In this document: piece after piece, positions 46,126 to 56,167 of the stretch
How positions within the stretch are numbered: the stretch's first letter is position 1
How the letters are laid out: each line of letters begins with the position of its first letter
DNA from: Tissierella sp. P1
GTDB taxonomy: Bacteria; Bacillota; Clostridia; Tissierellales; Tissierellaceae
DNA: 64,000 nucleotides
Assembly (NCBI RefSeq): GCF_002266425.1
Contig: NZ_NPMN01000022.1
Location: 1 to 64,000 of the forward strand
Direction: 5' to 3'
Notes under the pieces: generated by a model
Seen by the model: the letters and a program-made list of their open reading frames with translations, nothing else
Database searches by the model: none
Told to the model about the DNA's origin: nothing
Position numbers and translations under genes: made by a program

Positions 46126-47326
46126 TTTAACCCTAAAAATCTTTTCTGTTATTATAGCTATTGTTTTGTGGAGCTATGTTACTAGTGAAAGCGAAGTTAA
46201 TCCAGATATATCTAAGGAATATAGAAATATTCCGGTAACTTATACCAATAAAACCGCATTAGATAGACAAGACCTAGTAATTATGGAACCAGAGGAAGCA
46301 ACAGTTTCTGTGAAAGTTACAGGTAAAAAATCTGATATGGCTAAATTTTCACGAGAATTTATAAAAGCTGAGGTAGATTTATCAGGATATAGTGAAGGTC
46401 AAGTAAAAGTACCAATAAATATAAGTTTAGACCAATCAAGTAATATAAAAATAGTTGGACGTGAACCAGAGAATGTTCTATTTACGTTTGATAAGATAAT
46501 AACTAAGACACAATCTGTAACTGTAAAGACCAAGGGCAATCTTGATCCTAATTATGTATTAGGGGATATATTAACAAAAACTCAATCTGTTTTATTGAAG
46601 GGACCTAGGTCTTTGGTAAATAAAGTAGCGGATGTAGTAGCAGTTGTAGATATAAGTGGTAGAAAAGAAAATATTAATGTTACAGAGCCTATAAAATTAA
46701 TAGATGATGAAAAAAATGATGTTAGAGGAGTAGAATATGAACCAAGTGTAGTGGATGTGAGTATCCCAGTGTTTAGGATAGTAACTGTGCCTATTGAACT
46801 TAATTTGCAAACAGAGCCACCAGAAAACTATGAAATTACTAGCATTACAATAAATCCAAATAAGATAACACTCAAGGGTGGAAATGATATAGCAAACTTG
46901 ACATTTATTCAAACTAAGCCGGTGGATATAAATTATCTAATGGAAAATGCAGATGTTCCAGTTGAGTTAGATCTTCCAGAAAATGTTTCTCTATTAAATC
47001 CAAATGAGAAGGTAACAATTTCTTTAAAAATAGAAGAAAATTTTACTAAGTCCTTTGAATATACCTTAGATGAAGTGGATATTAGAAATTTAGATGGTGA
47101 ATTAACTATTGATAAAGACGATCATTCAAAGACTGTACAGGTTTTAGCAAAAGGTAGTAAAGAAGCAATTGAAAATTTAACTAAAGAAGACTTAATACCA
47201 TATCTAGATTTTAATATGCTTGATGAAGGAATTCATAAAGTATACTTAAATTTTACGGCACCAATAGGAATTACAATTAAAGAAATATCACCACAACCTA
47301 TTGAATTAAAAATAATTAATCACTAA
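46106..47326 (+). CDS. cdaR: CdaR, YbbR-domain regulator of CdaA
   Basis: 406 residues with one N-terminal membrane helix (KIFSVIIAIVLWSYVTSE) and four YbbR-like extracellular repeats (for example NIPVTYTNKTALDRQDLVIMEPEEATVSVKVTGKKSDM). Known relatives bind and tune CdaA. Translationally coupled to cdaA. Confidence 0.9.
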   Translation: MSKEKSDLTLKIFSVIIAIVLWSYVTSESEVNPDISKEYRNIPVTYTNKTALDRQDLVIMEPEEATVSVKVTGKKSDMAKFSREFIKAEVDLSGYSEGQVKVPINISLDQSSNIKIVGREPENVLFTFDKIITKTQSVTVKTKGNLDPNYVLGDILTKTQSVLLKGPRSLVNKVADVVAVVDISGRKENINVTEPIKLIDDEKNDVRGVEYEPSVVDVSIPVFRIVTVPIELNLQTEPPENYEITSITINPNKITLKGGNDIANLTFIQTKPVDINYLMENADVPVELDLPENVSLLNPNEKVTISLKIEENFTKSFEYTLDEVDIRNLDGELTIDKDDHSKTVQVLAKGSKEAIENLTKEDLIPYLDFNMLDEGIHKVYLNFTAPIGITIKEISPQPIELKIINH

Positions 47327-47337
47327 GGGGGAAAAGT

Positions 47338-48429
47338 ATGGAAAGAAATTTCGTTCTGGCAATTAATCCAGGATCCACCTCTACAAAGGTATCTATATTT
47401 GAAAGAGAGCAGGAAATTAAAACTTTCAAAATAGATCATAGAAAAGAGGATTTAGAGAATTATAAAAAAATAGCTGATCAATATGAATATAGGTTAAGAT
47501 TAATAAAAGATTGGCTAGAAGCAGAAAATATATCAACTGATTCTCTTATAGCAATAGTTGGTAGGGGTGGACTATTAAGATCAATGCCCGGAGGTACCTA
47601 CTCTGTAACCGACGCAATGATTGAAGATTTAAAAGTTGGGATACAGGGAGAACATGCTTCTAACCTTGGTGGTATGTTAGCTAAGGGACTAGCAGATTTA
47701 AAAAATATACCATCTTATATAGTAGACCCAGTGGCAGTAGATGAATTTCACGATATAGCTAGAATATCTGGTCTAAAGGAAATTCCAAGGAAATCTCTAG
47801 TTCATGCATTGAATATTAAGGCTGTATCACACAGAAGGGCTAAAGAATTAAATAAGAATTTTGAAGACTTAAATTTAGTGGTAGCTCACTTAGGCGGTGG
47901 AATATCTATTGCGGCAGTTGAAAAGGGCAAGATTATAGATGTTAACAATGCAAAGGAAATGGGCCCATTTTCTCCGGATAGAGCAGGTACTCTACCTGTG
48001 GGAGATTTAGTTAAATTATGTTATTCAGGAAAATATACATTAAATGAGATGAAGACTATGCTGCAAGGAGAAGGTGGACTTTTCTCATATTTAGATACTA
48101 TGGATGGACGAGAAGTGGAAGAAAGGATAAAGAATGGCGATAATTATGCAAGGCTTATCTATGATGCAATGGCATATCAAATAGGGAAAGAAATAGGCTC
48201 CTATGCAACAGTGCTTTATGGACATATAGATAATATTATATTGACAGGTGGATTATCCTATTCTAACTACTTAGTTGATAGAATAAAAGAGATGATAGAC
48301 TTTATATCTGAAGTCATAGTATATCCTGGAGAAGATGAAATGGAAGCACTAAACAAAGGTGCACAAAGAGTAATCAATGGAGAAGAAAGAGCAAAAATAT
48401 ATGAAGATGAGGTGAGTATAAGTGGCTAA
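47338..48429 (+). CDS. buk: Butyrate kinase (first copy)
   Basis: 363 residues of the acetokinase family: [16 protein letters not shown] (about 6-21), [30 protein letters not shown] and ILTGGLSYSNYLVDRI. Converts acyl-phosphate plus ADP to acid plus ATP. With the adjacent ptb it forms the energy-conserving step for butyrate or branched-chain acids. Overlaps ptb by 8 bases. Confidence 0.92.
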   Translation: MERNFVLAINPGSTSTKVSIFEREQEIKTFKIDHRKEDLENYKKIADQYEYRLRLIKDWLEAENISTDSLIAIVGRGGLLRSMPGGTYSVTDAMIEDLKVGIQGEHASNLGGMLAKGLADLKNIPSYIVDPVAVDEFHDIARISGLKEIPRKSLVHALNIKAVSHRRAKELNKNFEDLNLVVAHLGGGISIAAVEKGKIIDVNNAKEMGPFSPDRAGTLPVGDLVKLCYSGKYTLNEMKTMLQGEGGLFSYLDTMDGREVEERIKNGDNYARLIYDAMAYQIGKEIGSYATVLYGHIDNIILTGGLSYSNYLVDRIKEMIDFISEVIVYPGEDEMEALNKGAQRVINGEERAKIYEDEVSISG

Positions 48430-49324
48430 ATCATTTGAAAATCTGTTAGAATTGGCCCAAAAGAGAGGGCCAAAGAAAGTATCAGTAGCCGTTGCACAAG
48501 ATAAGGATGTTTTATCTGCAGTAAAAAATGCAGCCGAATTAAAGATAGCCGAGCCTATATTAGTGGGAGATAAAGAAAAAATATTGGCTATTGGGAAGGA
48601 AATCCACTTTGATTTATCAGGTATAGAAATAATCCATGAAGAAGATGGTGCTACGGCTTGTAGGATAGCAACAGAATTAGTAAGTAGTGGGAAAGCTGAT
48701 GTTTTGATGAAGGGACTTATAGATACTTCTGTAATAATGAAACAGGTATTAGATAGTGAGATTGGACTTAGGACAGGCAATGTAATATCCCATGTGGCAG
48801 TTTTTGATGTTCCAACTTATCATAAGGTTTTTATTGTAACTGATGCAGCTATGAATATAGCTCCTAATCTTGAGCAAAAGAAAGAAATAATTGAAAATGC
48901 AGTAGTATTAGCACAATCTTTAGATATAGAAAGACCAAAAGTAGCAGTTTTGGCAGCAAAAGAAAAAGTATCTCCTAAGATGGAAGCTACTGTTCATGCA
49001 AAGGAATTAGCTGATATGAACAAAAATGGAGAAATCCTAGGATGCTTAGTAGATGGACCTTTTGCATTAGATAATGCTGTGTCAAAAGAATCAGCAATAT
49101 TAAAAGGAATTGATAGTGAAGTTGCAGGAGATGCAGACATACTTCTTGCTCCGGATATTGAAGCTGGTAATGTACTATATAAATGTTTATCATTTTTAGC
49201 AAATGCAAAATCAGCAGGACTTATTGTGGGCACAAAGGCACCAATAGTACTTACATCAAGAGCTGATAATGAAGAATCAAAATTAAATTCAATTGCTTTA
49301 GCAGTGCTTATGGCTTCAAGATAG
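48422..49324 (+). CDS. ptb: Phosphate butyryltransferase
   Basis: 300 residues from GTG 48422. Phosphate acetyl/butyryltransferase family: [42 protein letters not shown], and the C-terminal [27 protein letters not shown]. Swaps CoA for phosphate on butyryl-, isobutyryl- or isovaleryl-CoA. Flanked by two kinase genes. Confidence 0.92.
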   Translation: MAKSFENLLELAQKRGPKKVSVAVAQDKDVLSAVKNAAELKIAEPILVGDKEKILAIGKEIHFDLSGIEIIHEEDGATACRIATELVSSGKADVLMKGLIDTSVIMKQVLDSEIGLRTGNVISHVAVFDVPTYHKVFIVTDAAMNIAPNLEQKKEIIENAVVLAQSLDIERPKVAVLAAKEKVSPKMEATVHAKELADMNKNGEILGCLVDGPFALDNAVSKESAILKGIDSEVAGDADILLAPDIEAGNVLYKCLSFLANAKSAGLIVGTKAPIVLTSRADNEESKLNSIALAVLMASR

Positions 49325-49334
49325 GAGGGGGAAA

Positions 49335-50402
49335 ATGACTAGATTATTAATTATAAATCCAGGTTCTACATCAACAAAAATAGCAGTTTTTGACGATGAA
49401 AAAAGTATATTTGAGGAAACTCTTCGCCATTCAGTAGAGGAAATTTCTGCTTTCAACAAGATTTATGATCAATATGAATTCAGAAAGAATATTATAGTGG
49501 AAGCATTGAAGAAGAATGATATTTCCATAGAATCTCTTGATGGAGTAATAGGTAGGGGTGGACTTCTCAAGCCTATAGAAGGGGGTACTTATGAAGTAAA
49601 TGACAGCATGTTGGAGGATTTAAAGGTTGGATATTTAGGGGAACATGCCTCAAACCTGGGAGGAATCATAGCTTATGAAATAGTTAAGGAAATAAATAAA
49701 AAGTCCTTTATAGTAGACCCAGTAGTAGTAGATGAAATGCAAGATGTAGCCAGAGTATCAGGATTGAAAGAAATAGAAAGAAAGAGTATATTTCATGCAT
49801 TAAATCAAAAAGCAGTAGCAAGAAGACATGCTAATAAACTAGGAAAGAAATATGAAGAATTAAACCTAATAGTTGCTCATTTAGGCGGAGGGATTTCAGT
49901 AGGTGCTCATGAAAAAGGCAAGGTAATAGATGTAGCAAATGCATTAGATGGCGAAGGACCATTTTCACCGGAAAGATCAGGTTCTCTTCCAGTAGGAGAT
50001 TTAGTAAAACTTTGCTATTCAGGAAAATATTCTTTAGATGAAATGAAGAAGATGATAAAAGGAAATGGTGGAATAGTATCTTATCTAAATACTAATGATG
50101 CAAGAGAAGTTGGACAAAGAATAAAAGATGGTGATGAATATGCGGAGCTAGTATACAAAGCTATGGCTTATCAGGTAGCAAAGGAAATTGGAACCTGTGC
50201 AGCAGTATTAAAAGGAAAGGTTGATGGAATCCTCGTTACAGGTGGTATTGCCTATGATAAGGAGTTCACGTCATGGATAGAGGAAAGAGTTAAATTTATC
50301 TGTGATGTAACCGTATATCCGGGAGAAGATGAACTTATGGCATTAGCTGAAGGTGGACTTCGTGTCTTAAGAGGAGAAGAGGAAGCAAAAGTTTATAAAT
50401 AG
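49335..50402 (+). CDS. buk: Butyrate/branched-chain fatty acid kinase (second copy)
   Basis: 355 residues, clearly homologous to the first kinase ([48 protein letters not shown]). Two copies flanking ptb may differ in acyl-chain preference. Ribosome site AGGAGGGGG. Confidence 0.92.
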   Translation: MTRLLIINPGSTSTKIAVFDDEKSIFEETLRHSVEEISAFNKIYDQYEFRKNIIVEALKKNDISIESLDGVIGRGGLLKPIEGGTYEVNDSMLEDLKVGYLGEHASNLGGIIAYEIVKEINKKSFIVDPVVVDEMQDVARVSGLKEIERKSIFHALNQKAVARRHANKLGKKYEELNLIVAHLGGGISVGAHEKGKVIDVANALDGEGPFSPERSGSLPVGDLVKLCYSGKYSLDEMKKMIKGNGGIVSYLNTNDAREVGQRIKDGDEYAELVYKAMAYQVAKEIGTCAAVLKGKVDGILVTGGIAYDKEFTSWIEERVKFICDVTVYPGEDELMALAEGGLRVLRGEEEAKVYK

Positions 50403-50414
50403 GACTTGGTGATT

Positions 50415-51089
50415 ATGCTAAATGATAAGAGGATAAGAATTATAATAGGACACTATGGATCAGGAAAGTCTGAATTTAGTGTGAATTATGCTGTGAAACT
50501 AGCACAGCTAGGTAGAAAAGTTGCATTAGCCGATTTAGATATAGTAAATATGTATTTTAGATCTAGAGAGAAAGCACTAGAGATGGAGGGTGTTGGTATA
50601 AAAGTAATTGGCAGCCAGATAAATGCACCTGCCATAGAAGTGCCATCAATATCTGCAGAAGTCTATACACCATTACAGGATGAATCCTATGATTTAATAT
50701 TAGATGTAGGTGGAGATCAAGTAGGAGCAAGGGCCCTAGGGAGATATGTAGACTATTTCCAAGAAGGGAATTATGATATGTTTTTTGTTTTAAATGCAAA
50801 TCGCCCTGAAACTCAAACTGTAGAAAAGGTGCTAGAATATATGATAAAGATTCAAGATGTATCAAGGGCTAAAATAACAGGAATTGTGAACAATACACAT
50901 TTATTAAAAAGTACAACTCGTGATGATGTACTAAGAGGTCAAAAATTAGCTTTAGAGGTTCAAGAAAAAACCGGTATAAAGCTAAGATATATATCTGTAT
51001 TAGAAGATATAATCCCAAGCCTTCCTAAAGACTTAGAAGGCGAAATATTCCCCATAAAGTTATTTATGAGGGATGAATGGATGCTATAA
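50415..51089 (+). CDS. ParA/MinD-like P-loop ATPase preceding the oxidoreductase genes
   Basis: About 224 residues. Deviant Walker A IIIGHYGSGKSEFSVNYAVKLAQ, ALADLDIVNMYFRSRE and YDLILDVGGDQVGARALGRY. In many Clostridia this kind of ATPase precedes 2-oxoacid:ferredoxin oxidoreductase genes, perhaps for cluster or cofactor assembly; the role is not established. ATG 50415 preferred over the upstream TTG/GTG because AGGA lies 10 bases before it. Confidence 0.75.
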   Translation: MLNDKRIRIIIGHYGSGKSEFSVNYAVKLAQLGRKVALADLDIVNMYFRSREKALEMEGVGIKVIGSQINAPAIEVPSISAEVYTPLQDESYDLILDVGGDQVGARALGRYVDYFQEGNYDMFFVLNANRPETQTVEKVLEYMIKIQDVSRAKITGIVNNTHLLKSTTRDDVLRGQKLALEVQEKTGIKLRYISVLEDIIPSLPKDLEGEIFPIKLFMRDEWML

Positions 51090-51110
51090 CAATAAAGGAG
51101 GGTAAAAAGA

Positions 51111-51326
51111 ATGGCTAAAGGAAAGGTAACATTTAAGGAAGACATCTGTAAAGGATGTGCACTATGTACCACTGTTTGTCCTGTAAAAATACTTACAATG
51201 GACAAAACTAAAATAAATGCTAAGGGTTATCATCCAGCTACAACAACAGACCCAGAAAAATGCATTGGTTGTGCCAATTGTGCCACAATCTGTCCAGATG
51301 TAGTTATTACTGTAGAACGAGTTTAA
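51111..51326 (+). CDS. vorD: 2-oxoacid:ferredoxin oxidoreductase, ferredoxin-like delta subunit
   Basis: 71 residues with two 4Fe-4S motifs: [16 protein letters not shown] and [16 protein letters not shown]. The electron-transfer subunit of a KOR/VOR-type enzyme. GGAGGG upstream. Confidence 0.9.
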   Translation: MAKGKVTFKEDICKGCALCTTVCPVKILTMDKTKINAKGYHPATTTDPEKCIGCANCATICPDVVITVERV

Positions 51327-51349
51327 TATATTTTAAGGAGGGTTTTAAA

Positions 51350-52410
51350 ATGGCAAAAGTTCTCATGAAAGGGAATGAGGCTATAGGAGCAGCAGCTATT
51401 GCAGCAGGTTGTAAATACTTTTTTGGTTATCCTATAACTCCCCAATCTGAATTACCAGAATATATGTCAAGAGAGTTACCAAAGGTAGGCGGAGTATTTT
51501 TACAAGCAGAATCAGAGGTAGCAGCTATAAATATGGTTTATGGTGCAGCAGGAGCAGGTGCAAGAGTTATGACATCTTCATCAAGCCTGGAATGTCATTA
51601 AAACAGGAAGGTATATCATATATTGCTGGTGCAGAATTGCCTTGTCTATTAGTTAATATAATGAGAGGTGGACCAGGTCTAGGAAGTATTCAACCTTCAC
51701 AAACTGATTATTTTCAAGCAACTAGAGGTGGTGGAAATGGAGACTATAGAATGGTTGTATTTGCTCCATCAGATGTTCAGGAACTAGTTGATTTAATAAT
51801 AGAAGGATTTGATATAGCAGACCAATATAGAAATCCAGTTATGGTTGTTGGTGATGGTATGATTGGACAAATGATGGAACCAGTTGAATTTAAAACTCCA
51901 ATAAAAAGAGAATTACCAGAGAAAGATTGGGCTACAGTAGGTACAGGTGGTAATAGAAAGCCAAATATAATTAATTCTTTATATATAGCACCAGAAGATC
52001 TTGAAGCTCATAATATTAAACTTCAAGCTAAATATCAAAAAATAAAAGAAAATGAAGCAAGAGTTGAATCATATAAAATAGAAGATGCAGATGTAGTTAT
52101 AGCAGCTTATGGAACTACAGCAAGAATTGCAAAAACAGCAATAGCAAAACTAGAAAAAGAAGGATATAAGGTTGGACTTATTAGACCTATTACTTTATGG
52201 CCATATCCATACGATGAATTTAAGAAAATAAATCCAAATTGTAAAGGTGTACTTACAGTTGAAATGAATAATGGACAAATGGTAGATGATGTTAAAATAG
52301 CAGTTGAGGGCAAATTCCCAGTATCTTTCTATGGGAGAACTGGTGGAATGGTTCCTACGCCAGATGCAATAATTGAACACGTTAAGAAAATCTCTGGAGG
52401 TGAAAGATAA
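51350..52410 (+). CDS. vorB: 2-oxoacid:ferredoxin oxidoreductase alpha subunit, frameshifted
   Basis: Begins [39 protein letters not shown]. The frame breaks at about 51586: [10 protein letters not shown]-stop should be [26 protein letters not shown], one C short. It continues [20 protein letters not shown] to the end. Restored length 353 residues. With the beta and gamma subunits it oxidises 2-oxoacids to acyl-CoA; next to ptb-buk a branched-chain (valine-type) substrate is likely. Confidence 0.9.
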
Positions 52411-53156
52411 TGACTATAGTTTTTGAAAAGACTAAAGGTTTAACAGATGTACAAACCCACTATTGTCCGGGATGTACCCATGGAATCATCCATAGATTAG
52501 TAGGAGAAGCATTGGTAGAATTAGGAGTATTGGATAATGCTATAGGAGTTGCACCAGTAGGTTGTTCAGTATTTGCATATAATTATTTTAATTGTGATAT
52601 GCAACAAGCAGCTCATGGTAGAGCACCAGCAGTAGCTACAGGGATAAAAAGAGTTCATCCAGAGAAATTTGTATTTACTTATCAAGGAGATGGAGACTTA
52701 GCTTCCATCGGTACAGCAGAAATAGTTCATGCTGCCCATAGAGGAGAGAAAATCTCTACAATATTTGTTAACAATGCTATATATGGTATGACAGGTGGCC
52801 AAATGGCACCTACAACTCTTATAGGACAAAAGGCTACAACAGCTCCATTAGGAAGAACTGAAGAACATAGTGGTAGACCTATAAAGATATCTGAGATGCT
52901 AGCTACAATTCACGGTGCAAAATTTGTAGAAAGGGTGGCAGTAAATACGCCTGCAAATATAAGAAAAGCGAAAAAAGCAATAAAGGAATGCTTCCAGTTA
53001 CAACTTGATGGAAAAGGATTTGGAATAGTAGAAGTATTATCTACATGTCCTACTAACTGGGGATTAACTGCTCCTGAAGCAATGAAATGGTTAGAGGAAA
53101 ATATGATACCTTATTATCCTCTTGGAAATTTTAGAAGACCAGAGGAGGTTGAATAA
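52410..53156 (+). CDS. vorA: 2-oxoacid:ferredoxin oxidoreductase TPP-binding beta subunit
   Basis: 248 residues. HYCPGCTHGIIHRLVGEAL at the start, the thiamine-diphosphate motif GDGDLASIGTAEIVHAAHRGEKISTIFVNNAIYGMTGGQ (about 90-130). Overlaps the alpha gene by one base. Confidence 0.93.
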   Translation: MTIVFEKTKGLTDVQTHYCPGCTHGIIHRLVGEALVELGVLDNAIGVAPVGCSVFAYNYFNCDMQQAAHGRAPAVATGIKRVHPEKFVFTYQGDGDLASIGTAEIVHAAHRGEKISTIFVNNAIYGMTGGQMAPTTLIGQKATTAPLGRTEEHSGRPIKISEMLATIHGAKFVERVAVNTPANIRKAKKAIKECFQLQLDGKGFGIVEVLSTCPTNWGLTAPEAMKWLEENMIPYYPLGNFRRPEEVE

Positions 53157-53157
53157 A

Positions 53158-53718
53158 ATGGAAGAAAGAATAGTAATAGCTGGCTTTGGCGGACAAGGTG
53201 TAATGGCATTAGGTCAACTTTTGACATATTCAGGTATGATAGAAGATAAAAAAGTATCTTGGTTACCATCCTATGGTCCAGAGATGAGAGGAGGAACTGC
53301 AAACTGTAATGTTATTATATCATCAGATGCAGTAGGTTCTCCAGTTGTTATAGATTCAACTTCAGCTATTGTAATGAATAGACCGTCTTTAGATAAATTT
53401 GAAAATCTAGTAGTACCAGGAGGAAAGCTATTTATAAATACATCTTTAATAGATAGAAAATGTCCAAGAGAAGATATAGAAGTGTATTATATTCCAGCTA
53501 ATGAAATAGCTAATGAACTTGGAAACTCAAGGGTAGCTAATATGGTAATGCTAGGAGCATTTCTTGAAGCTACAAAAGCAGTAGAAGTGGATTCAGTACT
53601 TAACAAAGCATTTACAGCAGTATTTGGAGAGAATAGAGCTCATTTAATGCCAATTAACAAAGAAGCATTAGAAAAAGGGGCAGAATTAGCAAAAGAACAA
53701 ATGAAAGCTATAATATAA
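53158..53718 (+). CDS. vorC: 2-oxoacid:ferredoxin oxidoreductase gamma subunit
   Basis: 186 residues from ATG 53158 (AGAGGAGG upstream): RIVIAGFGGQGVMALGQLLTYSG and SYGPEMRGGTANCNVIIS, the gamma-subunit signatures. Last gene of the transcript; a terminator follows directly. Confidence 0.93.
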   Translation: MEERIVIAGFGGQGVMALGQLLTYSGMIEDKKVSWLPSYGPEMRGGTANCNVIISSDAVGSPVVIDSTSAIVMNRPSLDKFENLVVPGGKLFINTSLIDRKCPREDIEVYYIPANEIANELGNSRVANMVMLGAFLEATKAVEVDSVLNKAFTAVFGENRAHLMPINKEALEKGAELAKEQMKAII

Positions 53719-53750
53719 TATAGACCAGCCTTTAAAGCTGGTCTATATTA
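53717..53750. terminator. Bidirectional terminator
   Basis: AATATAGACCAGC / GCTGGTCTATATT around CTTTAAA, between the converging vorC and spore-surface genes. Confidence 0.85.
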
Positions 53751-53766
53751 TATTATAACATGAAAT

Positions 53767-54651
53767 TTATTTTTCTTCTGCTGTTGAGAAACAATGAGGA
53801 GGTCTAGAAGTACCTCCTGTTGTTGGAGGGATCTCCACTTGTCTATTTTGTAAAATTTTAACTGTAAGTTCTATAACCATTTTTTCTTCTATTTTGTGGA
53901 AGAATTTTTCCTCAAATGGAAACTCGGAATCATAAGGACGATGACGACCAATGAATTCGTCAAATTCAAAAATTCTTGCACTAATTAATTCACAGAATGG
54001 AAGTTCATTGAAATTCTCAACTATAATTTGATTAAATTCGGAGAAGTCTCCTGATAATAATTTATCTTTTTCAGCAAAGTGTTTATGTGGTAAATCACTT
54101 ACTTTAAAGAATTCAAATTCTGCACTAGAGTTTACCGCAAGTTCTGCCGGTGGTGTAGAGAAAGTAACAGGTGTAGAGCATTCAAAAGGAACATCTATTG
54201 TGCAATGGTGTAGTTCTCCGCATACTCCTTCCATATTTGCGCATTTTCCTGTAGAATAGTCAATGTTTTTACGAACAAATCCTTTAATAAATAAAACATT
54301 GGTAGGTTGCAGCAAAGTACATTGAGTGATCTTTACTTTTTTCTTTATATTCTTAATTTCAAGGGCTAGTTCTGGCAGCTTAATCAATGCGTTAACATTG
54401 AATTGTATAGTTAATTCAGCTAACACTACTGGAATTTTAGCAGTAACGCCGGTTGTTATTCCAGTCGGGGTAACTGGAGTATTAGCACAGCTATCTAAAA
54501 CATTACTTTTAACATCAACACAAAAATTTTGATGTTTTGAGTTAGTATTACATTCAGGAACTGAAGGTTTGCTATTACATTTTGATTGACCATGGCTACT
54601 ATCAAAGACTCGTATATTACTAATATTTGTATTTCCTATTGCATTGTACAT
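53767..54651 (-). CDS. CsxC-like spore surface (exosporium) protein
   Basis: 294 residues. Cys-rich start (KCNSKPSVPECNTNSKHQNFCVDVK), TPVTPTGITTGVTAKIPVVLAELTIQFNVNALIKLPE, then KKKVKITQCTLLQPTNVLFIKGFVRKNIDYSTG and GVCGELHHCTIDVPFECSTPVTF. The pattern matches CsxC-type exosporium proteins of Clostridia (from memory); it lacks a secretion signal. Good AAGGAGG upstream of ATG 54651. Confidence 0.7.
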   Translation of the reverse strand: MYNAIGNTNISNIRVFDSSHGQSKCNSKPSVPECNTNSKHQNFCVDVKSNVLDSCANTPVTPTGITTGVTAKIPVVLAELTIQFNVNALIKLPELALEIKNIKKKVKITQCTLLQPTNVLFIKGFVRKNIDYSTGKCANMEGVCGELHHCTIDVPFECSTPVTFSTPPAELAVNSSAEFEFFKVSDLPHKHFAEKDKLLSGDFSEFNQIIVENFNELPFCELISARIFEFDEFIGRHRPYDSEFPFEEKFFHKIEEKMVIELTVKILQNRQVEIPPTTGGTSRPPHCFSTAEEK

Positions 54652-54791
54652 ACTTTGTTTCCTCCTTAATATTATTTAGATGTGATATTTTTATGTCTGT
54701 CCATACTACAATATATTCCTAAAATTTAATTAGGTGATAATATTTATTAAAAAGAAAATAAAATCATAAAAAAAATGTCATAAAATAATTT

Positions 54792-54820
54792 TTGTAAAAA
54801 TAATCATAATATGGTATAAT
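54792..54820 (+). promoter_or_regulatory. Promoter of the riboswitch transcript
   Basis: TTGTAA, 17 bases, TATAAT, about 20 bases before the aptamer. The rest of 54652-54791 is AT-rich with no feature. Confidence 0.7.
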
Positions 54821-54839
54821 ATTTCTAGTTTCGAAAAGA

Positions 54840-54945
54840 ATAATCGCTGAATTCGCTTTTGAAGCGGGGGAACCAATATTTTGGGGTGAATCCTTTAGAG
54901 GACGGGCATAACCCTTTAGCCCGAACCCGACAGCTAACCTCGTAA
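54840..54945 (+). ncRNA. ydaO/yuaA c-di-AMP riboswitch
   Basis: Ordered conserved blocks: CGCTGAATT, GAAGCGGGGGAACCAAT, TTGGGGTGAATCCTTT, GACGGGC, GCCCGAACCCGACAGC and TAACCTCGTAAGCG. These are the known ydaO consensus segments, with the closing CGCT/AGCG pairing. A terminator 39 bases downstream completes a likely off-switch. Confidence 0.92.
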
Positions 54946-54983
54946 GCGTATTAAAGGGGGCATGAAATTGTACTGATTTCAGA

Positions 54984-55007
54984 CTATGGTTGCCCATAGT
55001 TTTTTTT
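54984..55007 (+). terminator. Riboswitch expression-platform terminator
   Basis: CTATGG / CCATAG with loop TTGC and eight T, between the aptamer and the opine-dehydrogenase-like gene. Ligand binding would favour termination. Confidence 0.8.
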
Positions 55008-55051
55008 GTCCCTCCAAATCGGTTGACATAAAAAATGAGAGGAGAGATATA

Positions 55052-56167
55052 ATGATGGGATTGAACTTTAGTATTATTGGTGCTGGAAATGGCGGTATGG
55101 CTATGGCTGGTTATTTAGCCATTATGGGATATAAGGTGAACCTATATAATAGAACCTTAGAAAACATAATACCTCTAATAAAAAATCCAATGATATCTTT
55201 AACAGGTGAAAAAAAAGGAACAGGGGTATTAAATAGAGTAACAAATATAATGAAGGATGCCATAGAAGGAGCAGATATAATTATGGTAACAGTTCCTGCC
55301 ATAGGACATTATCAGATGGCAGTAGAGATGGCACCATATTTGAAAGATGGTCAAATAATAGTACTTAACCCTGGGCGTACAGGAGGAGCTTTAGAAGTAT
55401 ATGAGACAATAAGAAAACATAAATGTGATAAAGACGTAATTGTTGCAGAAGCTCAGACTTTTATATATGCTTGTAGAACTACCTCAAGTAATAGTGCACA
55501 TATTTTCCAAGTAAAAAATGAAGTGACCATAGCTGCCATACCTTCATCTAAGACAAATCATGTTATTAATCTACTAAAATTTGCTTATCCACAATTTATT
55601 CAAGCCAAAGATGTTTTAGAAACAAGTATAAATAATTACGGAGCAATTTTCCATCCAGCACCAACACTATTGAATAGCGGTCATATTGAAAGAGGGGCGC
55701 CTTTTGAATATTATACAGAAGGAATAACTCCATCTATAGGAGATTTTATAGAAAAGATGGATCAGGAGAGAATGGAAATAGGAAAAGCTCTTCAGATAAA
55801 TACCTTATCGGCTAAAGATTGGCTATACGAATCCTATGGCGCAAGAGGAAAAAATCTATATGAAACAGTACAGAATAATCCGGCATATAAAGGCCTTCAA
55901 GCACCAAAGGGTCTGTCCATTAGATATATATATGAGGATGTGCCATATAGTTTAATACCAATGTCTTCCATAGCTAGAGAACTAGGGATTAAAACACCAG
56001 CTATTAACTCAATTATAAATATTTCAGAATTAATTACTGGAAAAGATTTTTATGCGGAGGGTAGAACAATAGAAAGATTAGGTCTTAAAGGTTTATCAGT
56101 ACATGAAATGCATAAAATTGCACAAATAGGCAAAATAGATAAAAAAGATGAGGAAGGTGTTGCTTAG
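55052..56167 (+). CDS. Opine-dehydrogenase-family enzyme under c-di-AMP riboswitch control
   Basis: 371 residues. Rossmann motif SIIGAGNGGMAMAGYLAIMG, then ADIIMVTVPAIGHYQMAVEMAPYLKDGQIIVLNPGRTGGALE, and the C-terminal FHPAPTLLNSGHIERGAPFEYYTEGI. Distantly similar to the enzyme at 35111 but longer. The downstream gene starts in its stop codon, so the two act together. Reaction not known; c-di-AMP control points to osmotic, potassium or wall-related physiology. Confidence 0.82.
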   Translation: MMGLNFSIIGAGNGGMAMAGYLAIMGYKVNLYNRTLENIIPLIKNPMISLTGEKKGTGVLNRVTNIMKDAIEGADIIMVTVPAIGHYQMAVEMAPYLKDGQIIVLNPGRTGGALEVYETIRKHKCDKDVIVAEAQTFIYACRTTSSNSAHIFQVKNEVTIAAIPSSKTNHVINLLKFAYPQFIQAKDVLETSINNYGAIFHPAPTLLNSGHIERGAPFEYYTEGITPSIGDFIEKMDQERMEIGKALQINTLSAKDWLYESYGARGKNLYETVQNNPAYKGLQAPKGLSIRYIYEDVPYSLIPMSSIARELGIKTPAINSIINISELITGKDFYAEGRTIERLGLKGLSVHEMHKIAQIGKIDKKDEEGVA

